Positions 10,967 through 22,811 of a DNA stretch of 64,000 bases are shown piece after piece. Location: contig NC_053489.1 in the NCBI RefSeq assembly GCF_905171775.1, positions 327,828,089-327,892,088 of the forward strand, read 5' to 3'. Position 1 is the stretch's first letter; each line of letters begins with the position of its first letter. The stretch is from Rana temporaria. Its lineage: Eukaryota; Chordata; Amphibia; Anura; Ranidae. Under the pieces are notes generated by a model. That model saw only the letters and a program-made list of their open reading frames with translations. It was not told the DNA's origin and searched no databases. A program made the position numbers and the translations under genes.

Positions 10967-11583
10967 ATTCCAGCGGTGGTAATCCACTCTTGATCTCCAC
11001 TCCAGCGCTATCTGTATCCTGCGATGGATGATTTCTCCAGCGATGATGTCTAGCGCAGCGAGGAACAGCATCCTGCCTCCACCGGAGACACCCTTGGGAA
11101 TGATGTTGTGGCAGCCTGACCTGTCTCATGTAACTGAGGATGGGGCCACCCGTTACGTGACCAAGTCCCCCTCTGATGCAAGGGGAAACCCGGGCTTTCC
11201 CAGTGACATAACAGATGACCCCGCCCCCCTCTGGTGCAACAGAAAACAAGTGCTACTTTACAGGCATGCTATACACACCCCCAGGTATGAAATTTAAAGG
11301 AATATTTCACTTTTATTGTTTCACTTTAAGCATTATTAAAATTACTGCTCCCGAAAAAACTGCAGTTTTTAAAACTTTTTTTGCATTGATACATGTCCCC
11401 TGGGGCAGGACCCAAGTCCCCAAACACTTTTTATGACAATAACTTGCATATAAGCCTTTCAAATTAGCACTTTAGATTTCTCCCATAGACTTTTACAGGG
11501 TGTTCCGCAGCTTTTTCGAATTTGCCGTGAACACCCGAAATTGTTCGCTGTTCGCCGAACAGGCAATGTTCGGCAAACATCCC
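10967..11583 (-). mobile_element. hAT-type non-autonomous element, partial
   Basis: On the minus strand it starts TAGGGATGTTTGCCGAAC (ends at about 11583) and carries GTTCG/CGAAC repeats. Its inner part (CCAGCGGTGG, CCAGCGCTAT, TACGTGACC, CCCTCTGATGCAAGGG) is related to the arms of the hAT element at 29102-30275. The L1-A poly(A) tail ends directly against it, so L1-A probably inserted into this element; the other half would lie left of the window. Confidence 0.55.
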
Positions 11584-11689
11584 TACTCATATCTCATAGC
11601 TCATCCCTACTTATAACAGTGAAATTCACTGGTAAAAGGAATCCTAATGTGTAATAGAAAAAAAAAACCTGATCATTTCCCCAGAGTAG

Positions 11690-12745
11690 TACAATGTTAC
11701 TATGAGTCTATGCATGATCTTTTTAGGTTTTAGGTAGGCCAAGGTACAAAGCATTACAGTAGTCCAACTGACTGGTATTTGTTGCATGGATCAGAGCGAT
11801 CTTATCAGAGTCATCATCCAGATAGCAGAAAAGGGCCCGCAGGAGCTTTAGGTGGAGGTTACATCAACTCACTACTCCACTCACCTGAGGGTCCAGAGTC
11901 AATCTGGAATCCAAGATGACCCCCAAGTCCCTCACCCGGTTGGCTACCTCAGGCAGAGCACCGAACGAGAAAGGCCACACGGGAATAGGAGTGTCTTCCT
12001 CCCTGTCACTGAAAATGATCATTTCTGTTTTTGTGCCATTTAACTTAAAGTGGATGTAAACCCACTCTCATCCTTTCTAAACTACTGCCATAGTGCTGAT
12101 CTTTAAGGATATACATGCCTCCTGCATGTATCCTTACCTGTCAAATGTCTCCCCTCTGTCTGTTATAAGAATGGAAAAACTGAAGATTCTCCCCACCCAC
12201 CTCTACACTCCCCTTGTCAACATGCATTTTCTCCTGTGTTTTCCTTACACTAAATTCTGCTATGCTCACTAATATCCAGTCAAAATCCAAAAAAGTAACC
12301 ATGAGATATGTAAATAACCTGTCATTCACAGCAAGGGGGAAGAATGGACAAAAGTTTTCTCCTGTTTGTCCAGTTATCTCACTGAAAAAAGAAAAGAGGA
12401 TTGCTCAGAGCTGGATTAACTCTGTGTGGAAAGACTGGGCACAGATGATAGGAAATCTTATACTTTACATCCAGTTTAAGAAAGTTGGCACTCATCCACA
12501 GATTTATCTCTTCTAAACAGGCTGCTAATGGAGACTGGACTATATTTTCCCTTGACATGCTCAGTTAGATCTGGGTGTCATCTGTATACACATGGAACTG
12601 CAGACCATGGCATCTGATCAGGTTGGTCAGTCGTCTCATATAGATGTTAAACAGGTTTGGCGACAACGCTGAACCCTGTGGTACCCCACATGACAGGGAG
12701 CTGTACTTAGAGTGAGAGGCTCCCAGCCTCAGCTGTTGTTCCCTA
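11690..12745 (-). pseudogene. L2-like LINE reverse transcriptase fragment, split
   Basis: On the minus strand 12480-12745 encodes CGVPQGSALSPNLFNIYM and, after it, a YADD box (HVYADDTQI), then MSANFLKL. The continuation at 11690-12044 gives LNGTKTEMIIF, VRDLGVILD and a degenerate LDYCNAL-like block. These are the RT core and the region downstream of it in L2/CR1-type LINEs. A TTAA-flanked MITE (12049-12475) separates the halves exactly. Stops and shifts are present. Confidence 0.75.
12049..12475 (+). mobile_element. TTAA-flanked MITE (AGTGGATGTAAA family)
   Basis: TTAA at 12045-12048 and 12476-12479 flank a 427-bp element that begins AGTGGATGTAAACCC and ends TTTACATCCAGT. Removing it rejoins the L2-like coding sequence (minus-strand ANFLKLNG). 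Related copies lie at 47872-48618 and, degenerate, at 56250-56723. The TTAA target suggests a piggyBac-like mobiliser, but the termini do not start with CC, so this is tentative. Confidence 0.75.
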
Positions 12746-12779
12746 TCTTGGTATGATGCTGTACAGAACTGATGACAGT

Positions 12780-13368
12780 ATGTAAAACATTTTTGGGTGA
12801 AATAAATTTTCTAAAAAATTGTGACAAAAAATTACTTCACAAAACTCGCCATGCCTCTTACTAAATACCTTGGCCTGTCTACTTTCCAAAAGGGGGTCAT
12901 TTGGGGGGTATTTATACTGTCTTGCTCTTTCGGGCCTCAAAAAATTAGATAGGCCTTCAATACATCAGGATTGATTAATTTTCATATATGTATATATACA
13001 CACACAAGTTTGTGGACTCTAAAAACTGTCCTACAGACTAAATAATAAACACTAATTTTAGTTTATTTTCACCAAAGAAATGTAGCAAAAACTGTTTGGT
13101 CTAAATTCATGAAAAAAATATTATTTATTTGCAAAATGTTATAACAGAAAAGTTTTCCGTATTTTTTCATTTATTTAACAAAGAATAAAAAACCCAGTGG
13201 TGAATAAATATTTCTAAAAGAAAGATCTACTTGTGTGAAAAAAATGATAAAAATGTCATATGGGTACAGTGTTGCATGACTGCACAATTATCATTCAAAG
13301 TGCAACAGTACTTAAAGCTAAAATTAGCCTGGGCAGGAAGGGGGTGAAAGTGCTAGGTATTGAAGTGG
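12780..13368 (-). mobile_element. piggyBac-like MITE, copy in unit A
   Basis: On the minus strand it begins CCACTTCAATACCTAGC next to TTAA (13369-13372) and continues with an AT-rich body (TTTTTTTCACACAAGTAG). The left edge is not resolved. Its counterpart in unit B is at about 19367-19955. Confidence 0.55.
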
Positions 13369-13371
13369 TTA

Positions 13372-13905
13372 AATGTATTTACTAGCATTCTATGAGGTTT
13401 GTTAAAGTACTCATAACATTTTTGTTTGGCCCAAAAGAGAGACTTTACGATTTTATTCATAACTAAAACTTCGATTTCATTGTGGAGAGAGGTGATAATG
13501 CAAAAACAGGCCACCATTGGGGATTGTAATTTTTTTTTCAGATGTCCATAGTTTGCCAAGTAAGGGGTCTTTAAAAATGTTATCCTCTTTCCTTAAGTGA
13601 GAGCTGGCATATATACATTACCTTCTAAAATAAGCTTTGTGGGCCTCCCACAAGGTAGATGTCTCTTGCACAATACCCTCGTTAAGCTGAAAAAACTCTG
13701 CCAAGTGCTGGGAAATCTATTCTTTAGTGGCTGCAAGTTAAAGGAGGGAGCCATTAAGACGCCAATAGCAGGTTTTAGAGAAAGTTGCTAACAGTGCATG
13801 ATCTAAGGAAAGTGGGACAGGTTTTTAATTTCTGATGCAACAGTATTGGTCAAGAGTGGGGCTGAAATAAAAATAACAAGGTCAAATATGGAATATTGTT
13901 TAGCA
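13372..13905 (-). pseudogene. L1 ORF2 fragment (end of endonuclease and linker), unit A
   Basis: Read on the minus strand with several frame changes it shows SDHALL-like residues, CYWRLNGSLL, STLWEAHKAY and KQKCYEYFNKPHRML, which fit the region between the endonuclease and RT of L1 ORF2. No RT motif remains. Confidence 0.6.
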
Positions 13906-14520
13906 AGAAAAAATAAACTGCGCCAATATTGATAGAGTCCACAATAGTCCTCAGATGACAAGAGGATTGTAGGTAAAATATGGATATCCTCCAGAGCATA
14001 CACCAATAGCTTATAAGTAGATCAGCTCAAAAACATTCCATAAACCAGGATATTGATCCATAAGCAATGGCGAGAAATAGCACCACAGTGAGTCCACAAA
14101 TAAATGAAGTGCCCACCACCATATAAGATCGGCCGCTTACCAAAGGGCAAGCATGAATAGGCATTCGGCTATAACCCAGCCGCGGCCTTTGACATCCAGG
14201 GAATGGTAATACCAGGAAGCTGATTTTCAATACAGATGGACTTCAGTGTGCCTTAGAACTCCTTCAACATAACATGCGGTCCGTGGAATCATACAGCATG
14301 CAAGGAAGAAGAAGGATCATAGCGTAATATGATAAACACTGGTTGCATTTATTAAAAGGTATTGTACTTAGAAACATGAAGATTAAATTTGCATGTCAAA
14401 TTTTGCCGGCCGGCAATGTAGGAGCCCTTCATCCTCAAGTCGACGTGATGATGTCACTGTGCGCCCTCACAGACACGTTTCGTCATACACTGACGTTCTC
14501 AATGGAAGCAGTATAGTTTA
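13906..14520 (-). mobile_element. Penelope-like element 3' end, unit A
   Basis: On the minus strand, a hammerhead-like fold (14478-14502) is followed by about 550 bp of low-coding sequence ending near the L1 fragment. The layout (hammerhead-like fold, then AT-rich 3' region) resembles the other PLE ends in this window. No RT or GIY-YIG coding is attached, so assignment rests on that fold. Confidence 0.45.
14478..14502 (-). ncRNA. Hammerhead-ribozyme-like motif, unit A
   Basis: Minus strand: TTGAGAA, then stem CGTCA/TGACG with loop GTGTA, then AAAC. This follows the hammerhead order (CUGAUGA, stem II, GAAAC), but the first core block is degenerate. Hammerheads are known from PLE terminal repeats. 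Cleavage activity is doubtful. Confidence 0.4.
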
Positions 14521-14812
14521 TGGCAGTGATGCCTAATCAGTAGACCTCTCATGTGTCCCACGACCTCCTGCTCTGGGATTGCAGGTCAGCAAGCCCAGAT
14601 CACAGGTTGCCGACTTACCATCCAAGAGCATCAGTGTTGTGGATGGAGCCAGTGGTAGAGGAAACAAGGGGCTGTGGTGCAAAGCTCCATAAGCCAATGC
14701 TTCCTGCATAGCACTGACTCCTGTCACAGGCAGAGTGATACCAAATGCACTCCACCTGGGATAGCAACAGCAGAAGATACCTAAATTGAACATCAGTAAA
14801 TTGCTAAAATCA

Positions 14813-14817
<5 letters not shown>

Positions 14818-14873
<56 letters not shown>
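14818..14873. repeat. (AT)n microsatellite, unit A
   Basis: About 28 AT dinucleotides without interruption. Confidence 0.98.
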
Positions 14874-14875
<2 letters not shown>

Positions 14876-15512
14876 CATATCTGCTCTGCAGTGGTTACTG
14901 GGCTGCTTTCAAACTGATCTACAGGTGCAGCTCAGTGCAGGTAAACCGCAGCGCATCAGTGTAAAAGCAGCCTTAGGTCCCTTTAACACGATCAGGTCCA
15001 CCTGTGCGCCTGTCCATTTTTAGGCGGACCAAATCAGACCCTCCATTCACTACTATGGGGCTGCACATATAAATGGACTTGTGCCTGTTTACACATGCCT
15101 ATCTCCAATCTGATCCGCTAAATGACACCTGCCTATCTCCAATCTGATCTGCTAAATGACACCTTGATGACACCTGCTTGACAACTGTAATAGGGGAAAG
15201 GTCACTATAAATCTGAATGTTTTTACCCTTATAGTCGATCTGTGATTTATTGCCATGATATTAGCTTCTTTGCTGTCATAATAATGGAAGTGTACAATGA
15301 TATCTCTGGATCTCGCACCGGAAGGGGGATTTGGGCCCAGAGACCTGCGAGCACGGCGAAGACCAGTCTGTATCTGCTATGTCTAGAGCAATAGTTTTTA
15401 CCAGAAGGTAAGGATGAAGGTTATTACCACTGACAGATTCCAGTACGTGCAGATTTTGGCGCCTTTCCCTATTTTTCAGGTCTTCTTGCTGTAATTGAAG
15501 CTGGGAAACAGT

Positions 15513-16231
15513 GGCCCGGATTCAGATAGAGATACGACGGTGTATCTCCTGATACGCCGTCGTATTTCTGAGTTCCAACGGTCGGATCTATGCGCCTGAT
15601 TCATAGAATCAGGTTTCCGCATAGATCTCCCTAAGATCCGACAGGTGTAAGTCACTTACACCGTCGGATCTTAGGCTGCAATTCCCGGCCGGCTGCTAAG
15701 TGGCATTTCGTTTTTTCTACGTGCCGAATATGCAAATGAGGAGATCCGCCGATTCAGAAACGAACGCCCGCCCGTCGCTTTTTTTTTACGTCGCTTGCGT
15801 TCGGCTTTTCCCGGCGTATAGTTACCCCTGCTATGTGAGGGGTATCCTATGTTAAGTATGGCCGTCTTTCCCGCGCCGAGTTTTGAATTTGTACGTCGTT
15901 TGCGTAAGTCGATTCAGAATACGGCCGGACGCAATTTACGCTCACGCCAAAACCAATGACGTCCTAGCGACGTCATTTGGAGCAATGCACGCTGGGAAAA
16001 ATCGCGGACGGCGCATGCGCTGTTGGATCGGCGTGGCGACGCACCTGATTTAAATTGTAGCCGCCCCCTAGCCGCGGAATTTGAATTCCGCTGGGGGATT
16101 TACAATACGCTGCCGCAAGTGTTGAGGTAAGTGCTTTCTGAATTAGGTACTAGCCTCAAAAACGCCGGCGGATCGTAAATCAGATAGTTTACGCGGATCT
16201 AAAGATCCGCTAACCTATCTGAATCTACCCC
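15513..16231 (+). mobile_element. GC-rich Harbinger-like MITE, unit A
   Basis: Termini GGCCCGGATTCAGATAG and the complement of GGGGTAGATTCAGATAG. Inside are TACGCCGTCGTA palindromes, GCGCATGCGC (16012) and GATTTAAAT, an architecture shared with 18188-18929, 49934-50656 and the 1.9-kb element at 7455. The target duplication is unclear (AGT against ACT). Confidence 0.75.
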
Positions 16232-16867
16232 ACTATGTTTTAATGCTGAATTTTCCTCCTTGTACATATTGAACCAAGTCTTCAAATTTAGTCTCTAAGG
16301 CATCTGTGTGTTCACCTATTTGGGCAATCTCCCCACCCATCCTGAGAAATCTTCCCCATTTACAAAGATGTATCGTGGGTCAGCTGGTGTAGTGGAGCTT
16401 GCAGCTTTTTATCCAGCACCTCGGGGGTTAATACTGTGTTGAGTTACAGAGGAATTGTCTTGAGATGGAGCGTATAGAGAGCCCCTCCCATGTTAATCCG
16501 GGTCGTCCTGTGTAAGCAAGGCCGGGGATGATAAGCTAGTATGGAAGTGATCCATGTTTAGAGGAAGCCATGGCTCTAATGGCATTGGGGAAGAGAGTCT
16601 CTGCTGTCTAATCTTTCCTGTGGGGTACTCAGAGTCAGCAGAAGTGTGTAGCGCTTACCAAAAGTGCAATGAAAGCCGTGCAATGCGGAATGGGGGCTGT
16701 GAAGACCTGACAGGGACCAGAGCTAGTCCATCAGACATTCACCATCTTCAGAAGCCATGTATGAACCCCCTGGATGAATTTCCTGCTCTAGCTATTGTAT
16801 TCTGACAGCCCCATCTGATTGGGTGCGGCTTCTTTTGACTGCAAACTTTCCACACCTTTGATTTTAA

Positions 16868-17313
16868 AGAGGTTAAACCCTTGCCGTTTTTTTTCACTGT
16901 AATGCATTACATTAAGGTGAAAAACCTCCTTTGCTGCAGCAGCGCCCATAAGCCCCCCTTATACTTACCTGAGCCCTGTAATTCCCACGACGGGGAACGA
17001 GCACACCAGCTCCGGCTGGTGTCTCATGTCCTGATTGGATAGATTAATAGCAGCCCAGCCATTGGCTCCCGCTGCTGTCAATCAAATGAAGCGGGCAACG
17101 GGGGCAGAGCCAAATCCTGCTGTCTATGTCTACAGACGCAGCAGCAGGACATGGGAGCACACCTGAATGGGTCTTCAGGAAGAGAGCGCTTCTCTGACGG
17201 GGCATTTGAGAAGAGCAGGAGCACAGTGGAGGGACCCCAGGCAAGGAGGATCGGAACTGCACAGCGGAGGTAAGTATGACATGTTTATTATTTAAAAAAA
17301 AATTACAACCATT
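16868..17313 (+). mobile_element. TTAA-flanked MITE, unit A
   Basis: TTAA at 16864 and 17314 flank a body starting AGAGGTTAAACCC and ending TTACAACCATT. Minus-strand ORFs within it resemble nothing known. Confidence 0.6.
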
Positions 17314-17486
17314 TTAAGTGATGTCAGGCAAAGAAGAGAATCCTGTCGCTCATCAGACTCTCCCTTATACACAGTTTGTGTTACAAATAAGGTAATCAAT
17401 GGAAAAAGTTTTCTCAGTGGAGAAGGAGGAAGGTGCCCCCATCAGACTCTCTGAACTGCTGTTCTTCCTGAAGACTTAAAGCTATT

Positions 17487-17656
17487 ACCGTATTTATCGG
17501 TGTATAACACGCACAGGCGTATAACACGCACCCTAACTTTAAGAGGGAAGTTTCAGGGAAAAAAATTTCCACAGCCCCTGCATATAAAACGCAGGCACAG
17601 TTTACCCTCTATTTTCAGGGTAAAAAAGTGAGAGTTATACACCAATAAATACAGTA
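17487..17656 (+). mobile_element. 170-bp palindromic MITE, unit A
   Basis: Begins ACCGTATTTATCGGTGTATA and ends with the imperfect complement (TATACACCAATAAATACAGT). GTATAACACGCAC is repeated inside. Superfamily not determined. Confidence 0.7.
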
Positions 17657-17882
17657 ATTAATGCAGCACTGGAAGTTCAGAAACAGGAAGACGACGGGCA
17701 TTCCTCTAGTGAATATCTCTCCAGGATCCAGCTGTCTGCACAACATGGGACACCCTTCATTACAAGTAAGGAAGCTATTTAGGGGGGAAAAAAATACCTT
17801 TACAACCCCTTTAACCCTGCACAACTGCTGATAAGCATGTGAATTGACAATTTGTGAGTGCATATATTTGTGTTTATGGCTA

Positions 17883-18187
17883 AGTAAATCTTATTTATGA
17901 AAATGCAGCATGGTGCTCCTTCTTCTTTAATTCTGAATCATCAGGTGGTACCCCTTCTCATAAAGAAGGCCAAAAAATCTATAGCTTTTAAAGATTTTCT
18001 TAAGATTTATCCTTTCAAGGGTATTGTTCTTAACGAGGGACTATTATGTTGGATTAGGATAAATACATTAGGAGAGTTCTCAAGAGAGTTAAGTGTTTGT
18101 TCCTATATTTGTACAGAAGATAAACAAAATCCTGTGTCTTTGATAGTTACAATTTACAATTTGTCAAGGCACCAGAATAAAGACATA
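17883..18187. other. Unclassified sequence unique to unit A
   Basis: It contains a 101-codon open frame starting at 17897 with no recognised domain. No TIR, tail or repeat is seen. The stretch is absent from unit B. Confidence 0.4.
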
Positions 18188-18929
18188 GGCCTGGATTCTT
18201 GAAACACTTACGCCGACGTATCTCTCTATACGCTGCGTAAGTGCACAGATGCGCTATCGTATCTCTGCGCCTGATTCTCAATGCAAGATACGCCTGAAAT
18301 GTGGCTTTATCCGACCAACGTAAGTTTCCTATGCCATCGGAGCATGGGCGCATATTTACGCTGGCTGCAAAGGGGCGCTTCCATTGATTTACGCGTCGAA
18401 TATGCAAATTACCGAGATACGCCAATTCACGAACGTACTTGCACCCGTCGCAGTAGTATACGCCGTTTACGTAAGGCGTACGTCCGGCGTAAAGTTATTC
18501 CACATATACGAGGCGCATCCCATGCAAAGGTATGGATGACGGAACAGCCGTCGTATTTTACGTCGTTTACGTAGGACTACATGAATAAGGCTGGGCGTAG
18601 GTTACGTTCTGTGATTCAACGTATCTTAGGCGTTAGGTCCGACGTGATTTTGAGCATGCGCAATGGGAAGCGTCCACTGGATGGCGCATGCGCCGTTCGT
18701 TCGGCCATTCATTTGCATGGGGTCACGGTTCATTTAAATGGATCACACCCACTTCCTTCCTACTTTGAATTAGGCGGGCTTACGCCAGCCAATTTACGTT
18801 ACGCCGGCGCAACGTTGGGAGGGAGTGCTTTGTGAATACTGTTCTTGCCTCACTGAGTTACGTCGGCGTAGTGCATATGAGATGCGCTACGCCGGAATAA
18901 AGATGCGCCGAGCTACGTGAATCCGGCCC
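18188..18929 (+). mobile_element. GC-rich Harbinger-like MITE, second in unit A
   Basis: Starts GGCCTGGATTC and ends GAATCCGGCCC with ATA on both sides as a 3-bp duplication. Dense TACG/CGTA motifs, GCGCATGCGC (18684), CATTTAAATG and a GGAGTGCTTTGTGAAT end recur in the related elements. Confidence 0.8.
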
Positions 18930-19018
18930 ATAGTTGGCTAGAGAATTCCTAGGTGCATGCATCAGAGAAAATGTATAGTCGAATCAAAGTTCTATTTATA
19001 TTTACAGTTCTGCTCTCC

Positions 19019-19139
19019 AGGGCTTTTTTTCAGGGGGAACTTGGGGGAACTCGGTTCCACCACCTCTGGCTCAGACCCTTTGGTGCCTGCTCACCACAAT
19101 CACTTGTAAACACCGAAGTGTGGTTTCTGTGTTTACAAC
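19019..19139 (+). other. Junction segment between duplication units
   Basis: About 120 bp (CCAGGGCTTTTTTTCAGGG, GGAACTCGGTTCC, ending TGTTTACAAC) not shared by the two units. It may be a fragment of another non-autonomous element. Confidence 0.5.
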
Positions 19140-19366
19140 TGACATGCTCAGATAGATCTGGATGTCATCTGCATACACATGGAACTGCAGACCATGGCGT
19201 CTGATCAGGTTGGTCAGTCGTCTCATATAGATGTTAAACAGGTTTGGTGACAACGCTGAACCCTGTGGTACCCCACATGACAGGGAGCTGTACTTAGAGT
19301 GAGAGGCTCCCAGCCTCAGCTGTTGTTCCCTATCTTGGTATGATGCTGTACTGAACGGATGACAGT

Positions 19367-19955
19367 ATGTAAAACATTTTTGGGTGAAATTAATTTTCTA
19401 AAACATTGTGACAAAAAATTACTTCACAAAACTCGCCATGCCTCTTACTAAATACCTTGGCCTGTCTACTTTCCAAAAAGGGGTCATTTGGGGGGTATTT
19501 ATACTGTCCTGCTCTTTCGGGCCTTAAAAAATTAGATAGGCCTTCAATACATCAGGATTGATTAATTTTCATATATGTATATATACACACACAAGTTTGT
19601 GGACTCTAAAAACTGTCCTACAGACTAAATAATAAACACTAATTTTAGTTTATTTTCACCAAAGAAATGTAGCAAAAACTGTTTGGTCTAAATTCATGAA
19701 AAAAATATTATTTATTTGCAAAATGTTATAACAGAAACGTTTTACGTATTTTTTCATTTATTTAACAAAGAATAAAAAACCCAGTGGTGATTAAATATTT
19801 CCAAAAGAAAGCTCTACTTGTGTGAAAAAAATGATAAAAATGTCCTATGGGTACAGTGTTGCATGGCTGCACAATTATCATTCAAAGTGCAACAGTACTT
19901 AAAGCTAAAATTAGCCTGGGCAGGAAGGGGGTGAAAGTGCTAGGTATTGAAGTGG
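19367..19955 (-). mobile_element. piggyBac-like MITE, unit B
   Basis: Counterpart of 12780-13368, with TTAA at 19956-19959 and a few substitutions. Confidence 0.55.
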
Positions 19956-19958
19956 TTA

Positions 19959-20490
19959 AATGTATTTACTAGCATTCTATGAGGTTTGTTAAAGTACTCA
20001 TAACATTTTTGTTTGGCCCAAAAGAGAGACTTTACGATTTTATTCATAACTAAAACTTTGATTTCATTGTGGAGAGAGGTGATAATGCAAAAACAGGCCA
20101 CCATTGGGGATTGTAATTTTTTTTTCAGATGTCCATAGTTTGCCAAGTAAGGGGTCTTTAAAAATGTTATCCTCTTTCCTTAAGTGAGAGCTGGCATAGA
20201 TACATTACCTTCTAAAATAAGCTTTGTGGGCCTCCCACAAGGTAGACATCTCTTGCACAATACCCTCGTTAAGCTGAAAAAACTCTGTCAAGTGCTGGGA
20301 AATCTATTCTTTAGTGGCTGCAAGTTAAAGGAGGGAGCCATTAAGACGCCAATAGCAGGTTTTAGAGAAAGTTGCTAACAGTGCATGATCTAAGGAAAAT
20401 GGGACAGGTTATTGGGCTAATTTCTGATGCAACAGTATTGGTCAAGAGCGGGGCTGAAATAAAAATAAAAAGGTCAAATATGGAATATTG
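19959..20490 (-). pseudogene. L1 ORF2 fragment, unit B
   Basis: Counterpart of 13372-13905. It encodes the same STLWEAHKAY-like and KQKCYEYFNKPHRML blocks with shared stops, so the breaks predate the duplication. Confidence 0.6.
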
Positions 20491-21110
20491 TTTAGCAAGA
20501 AAAAATAAACTGTGCCAATATTGATAGTCCACAATAGTCCTCAGATGACAAGAGGATTGTAGGTAAAATATGGATATCCTCCAGAGCATACACCAATAGC
20601 TTATAAGTAGATCAGCTCAAAAACATTCCATAAACCAGGATATTGATCCATAAGCAATGGCTAGAAATAGCACCACAGTGAGTCCACAAATAAATGAAGT
20701 GCCCACCACCGTATAAGATTGGCCGCTTACCAAAGGGCAAGCATGAATAGGCATTCGGCTATAACCCAGCCGCGGCCTTTGACATCCAGGGAATGGTAAT
20801 ACCAGGAAGCTGATTTTCAATACAGATGGACTTCAGTGTGCCTTAGAACTCCTTCAACATAACATGCGGTCCGTGCAATCATACAGCATGCAAGGAAGAA
20901 GAAGGATCATAGCGTAATATGATAAACACTGGTTGCATTTATTAAAATGTATTGTACTTAGAAACATGAAGATAAAATTTGCATATAAAATTTTGCCGGC
21001 CGGCAATGTAGGAGCCCTTCATCCTCAAGTTGACGTGATGATGTCACTGTGCGCCCTCCCAGACACGTTTCGTCATACACTGACGTTCTCAATGGAAGTA
21101 GTATAGTTTA
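20491..21110 (-). mobile_element. Penelope-like element 3' end, unit B
   Basis: Counterpart of 13906-14520, including the hammerhead-like fold at 21068-21092, which is unchanged in its stem and loop. Confidence 0.45.
21068..21092 (-). ncRNA. Hammerhead-ribozyme-like motif, unit B
   Basis: Identical stem CGTCA/TGACG, loop GTGTA and trailing AAAC as in unit A. Confidence 0.4.
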
Positions 21111-21400
21111 TGGCAGTGATGCCTAATCAGTAGACCTCTCATGTGTCCCACGACCTCCTGCTCTGGGATTGCAGGTCAGCAAGCCCAGATCACAGGTTGC
21201 CAACTTGCCATCCAAGAGCATCAGTGTTGTGGATGGAGCCAGTGGTAGAGGAAACAAGGGGCTGTGGAGCAAAGCCCCATAAGCCAATGCTTCCTGCATA
21301 GCACTGACTCCTGTCACAGGCAGTGATACCAAATGCACTCCACCTGGGATAGCAACAGCAGAAGATACCTAAATTGAAGATCAGTAAATTGCTAAAATCA

Positions 21401-21405
<5 letters not shown>

Positions 21406-21477
<72 letters not shown>
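21406..21477. repeat. (AT)n microsatellite, unit B
   Basis: About 35 AT units with one TTT interruption. It is longer than in A, so the array has changed since the duplication. Confidence 0.98.
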
Positions 21478-21478
<1 letters not shown>

Positions 21479-21871
21479 GTATATCTGTTCTGCAGTGGTT
21501 ACTGGGCTGCTTTCAAACTGATCTACAGGTGCAGCTCAGTGCAGGTAAACCGCAGCGCATCAGTGTAAAAGCAGCCTTAAGTCCCTTTAACACGATCAGG
21601 TCCGCCTGTCCATTTTTAGGCGGACCAAATCAGACCCTCCATTCACTACTATGGGGCTGCACATATAAATGGACTTGTGCCTGTTTACACATGCCTATCT
21701 CCAATCTGATCCGCTAAATGACACCTGCCTATCTCCAATCTGATCTGCTAAATGACACCTTGATGACACCTGCTTGACAACTGTAATAGGGGAAAGGTCA
21801 ATAGGGGAAATGCTGAATTTTCCTCCTTGTACATATTGAACCAAGTGTTCAAATTTAGTCTCTAAGGCATC

Positions 21872-22176
21872 TGACGCAATTTACGCTCACGCCAAAACCA
21901 ATGACGTCCTAGCGACGTCATTTGGAGCAATGCACGCTGGGAAAAATCGTGGACGGCGCATGCGCTGTTGGATCGGCGCGGGGACGCACCTGATTTAAAT
22001 TGTAGCCGCCCCCTAGCCGCGGAATTTGAATTCCGCCGGGGGATTTACAATACGCTGCCGCAAGTGTTGAGGTAAGTGCTTTCTGAATTAGGTACTAGCC
22101 TCAAAAACGCCGGCGGATCGTAAATCAGATAGGTTACGCGGATTTAAAGATCCGCTAACCTATCTGAATCTACCCC
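21872..22176 (+). mobile_element. 3' half of GC-rich MITE, unit B
   Basis: Matches 15928-16231. The 5' half is missing and the break is joined to a copy of downstream flank. Confidence 0.8.
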
Positions 22177-22811
22177 ACTATGTTTTAATGCTGAATTTTC
22201 CTCCTTGTACATATTGAACCAAGTCTTCAAATTTAGTCTCTAAGGCATCTGTGTGTTCACCTATTTGGGCAATCTCCCCACCCATCCTGAGAAATCTTCC
22301 CCACTTACAAAGATGTATCGTGGGTCAGCTGGTGTAGTGGAGCTTGCAGCTTTTTATCCAGCACCTCAGGGGTTAATACTGTGTGAGTTACAGAGGAATT
22401 GTCTTGAGATGGAGCGTATAGAGAGCCCCTCCCATGTTAATCTGGGTCGTCCTGTGTAAGCAAGGCCGGGGATGATAAGCTTGTATGGAAGTGATCCATG
22501 TTCAGAGGAAGCCGTGGCTCTAATGGCATTGGGGAAGAGGGTCTCTGCTGTCTAATCTTTCCTGTGGGGTACTCAGAGTCAGCAGAAGTGTGTAGCGCTT
22601 ACCAAAAGTGCAATTAAAGCAGTGCAATGCGGAATGGGGGCTGTGAAGACCTGACAGGGACCAGAGCTAGTCCATCAGACATTCACCATCTTCAGAAGCC
22701 ATGTATGAACCCCCTGGATGAATTTCCTGCTCTAGCTATTGTATTCTGACAGCCCCATCTGATTGGGTGCGGCTTCTTTTGACTGCAAACTTTCCACGCC
22801 TTTGATTTTAA

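Larger units (their letters stand above)
12553..19018 (+). repeat. Tandem segmental duplication, unit A
   Basis: It starts at TGACATGCTCAG and shares order and very high identity by eye with unit B (19140-24135), offset 6587 bp at the start. It contains an L2-like end, a piggyBac-like MITE, an L1 fragment, a PLE 3' end, (AT)n, and several MITEs. Compared with B, unit A has extra blocks at about 15205-15927 and 17883-18738. Confidence 0.9.

Noticed and set aside
17897..18202. Open frame of 101 codons unique to unit A
   Set aside because: No recognised motif and no conserved counterpart in the window; left as unclassified.
21374..21568. Open frame with alternating Ile and Tyr
   Set aside because: Translation of the (AT)n microsatellite.
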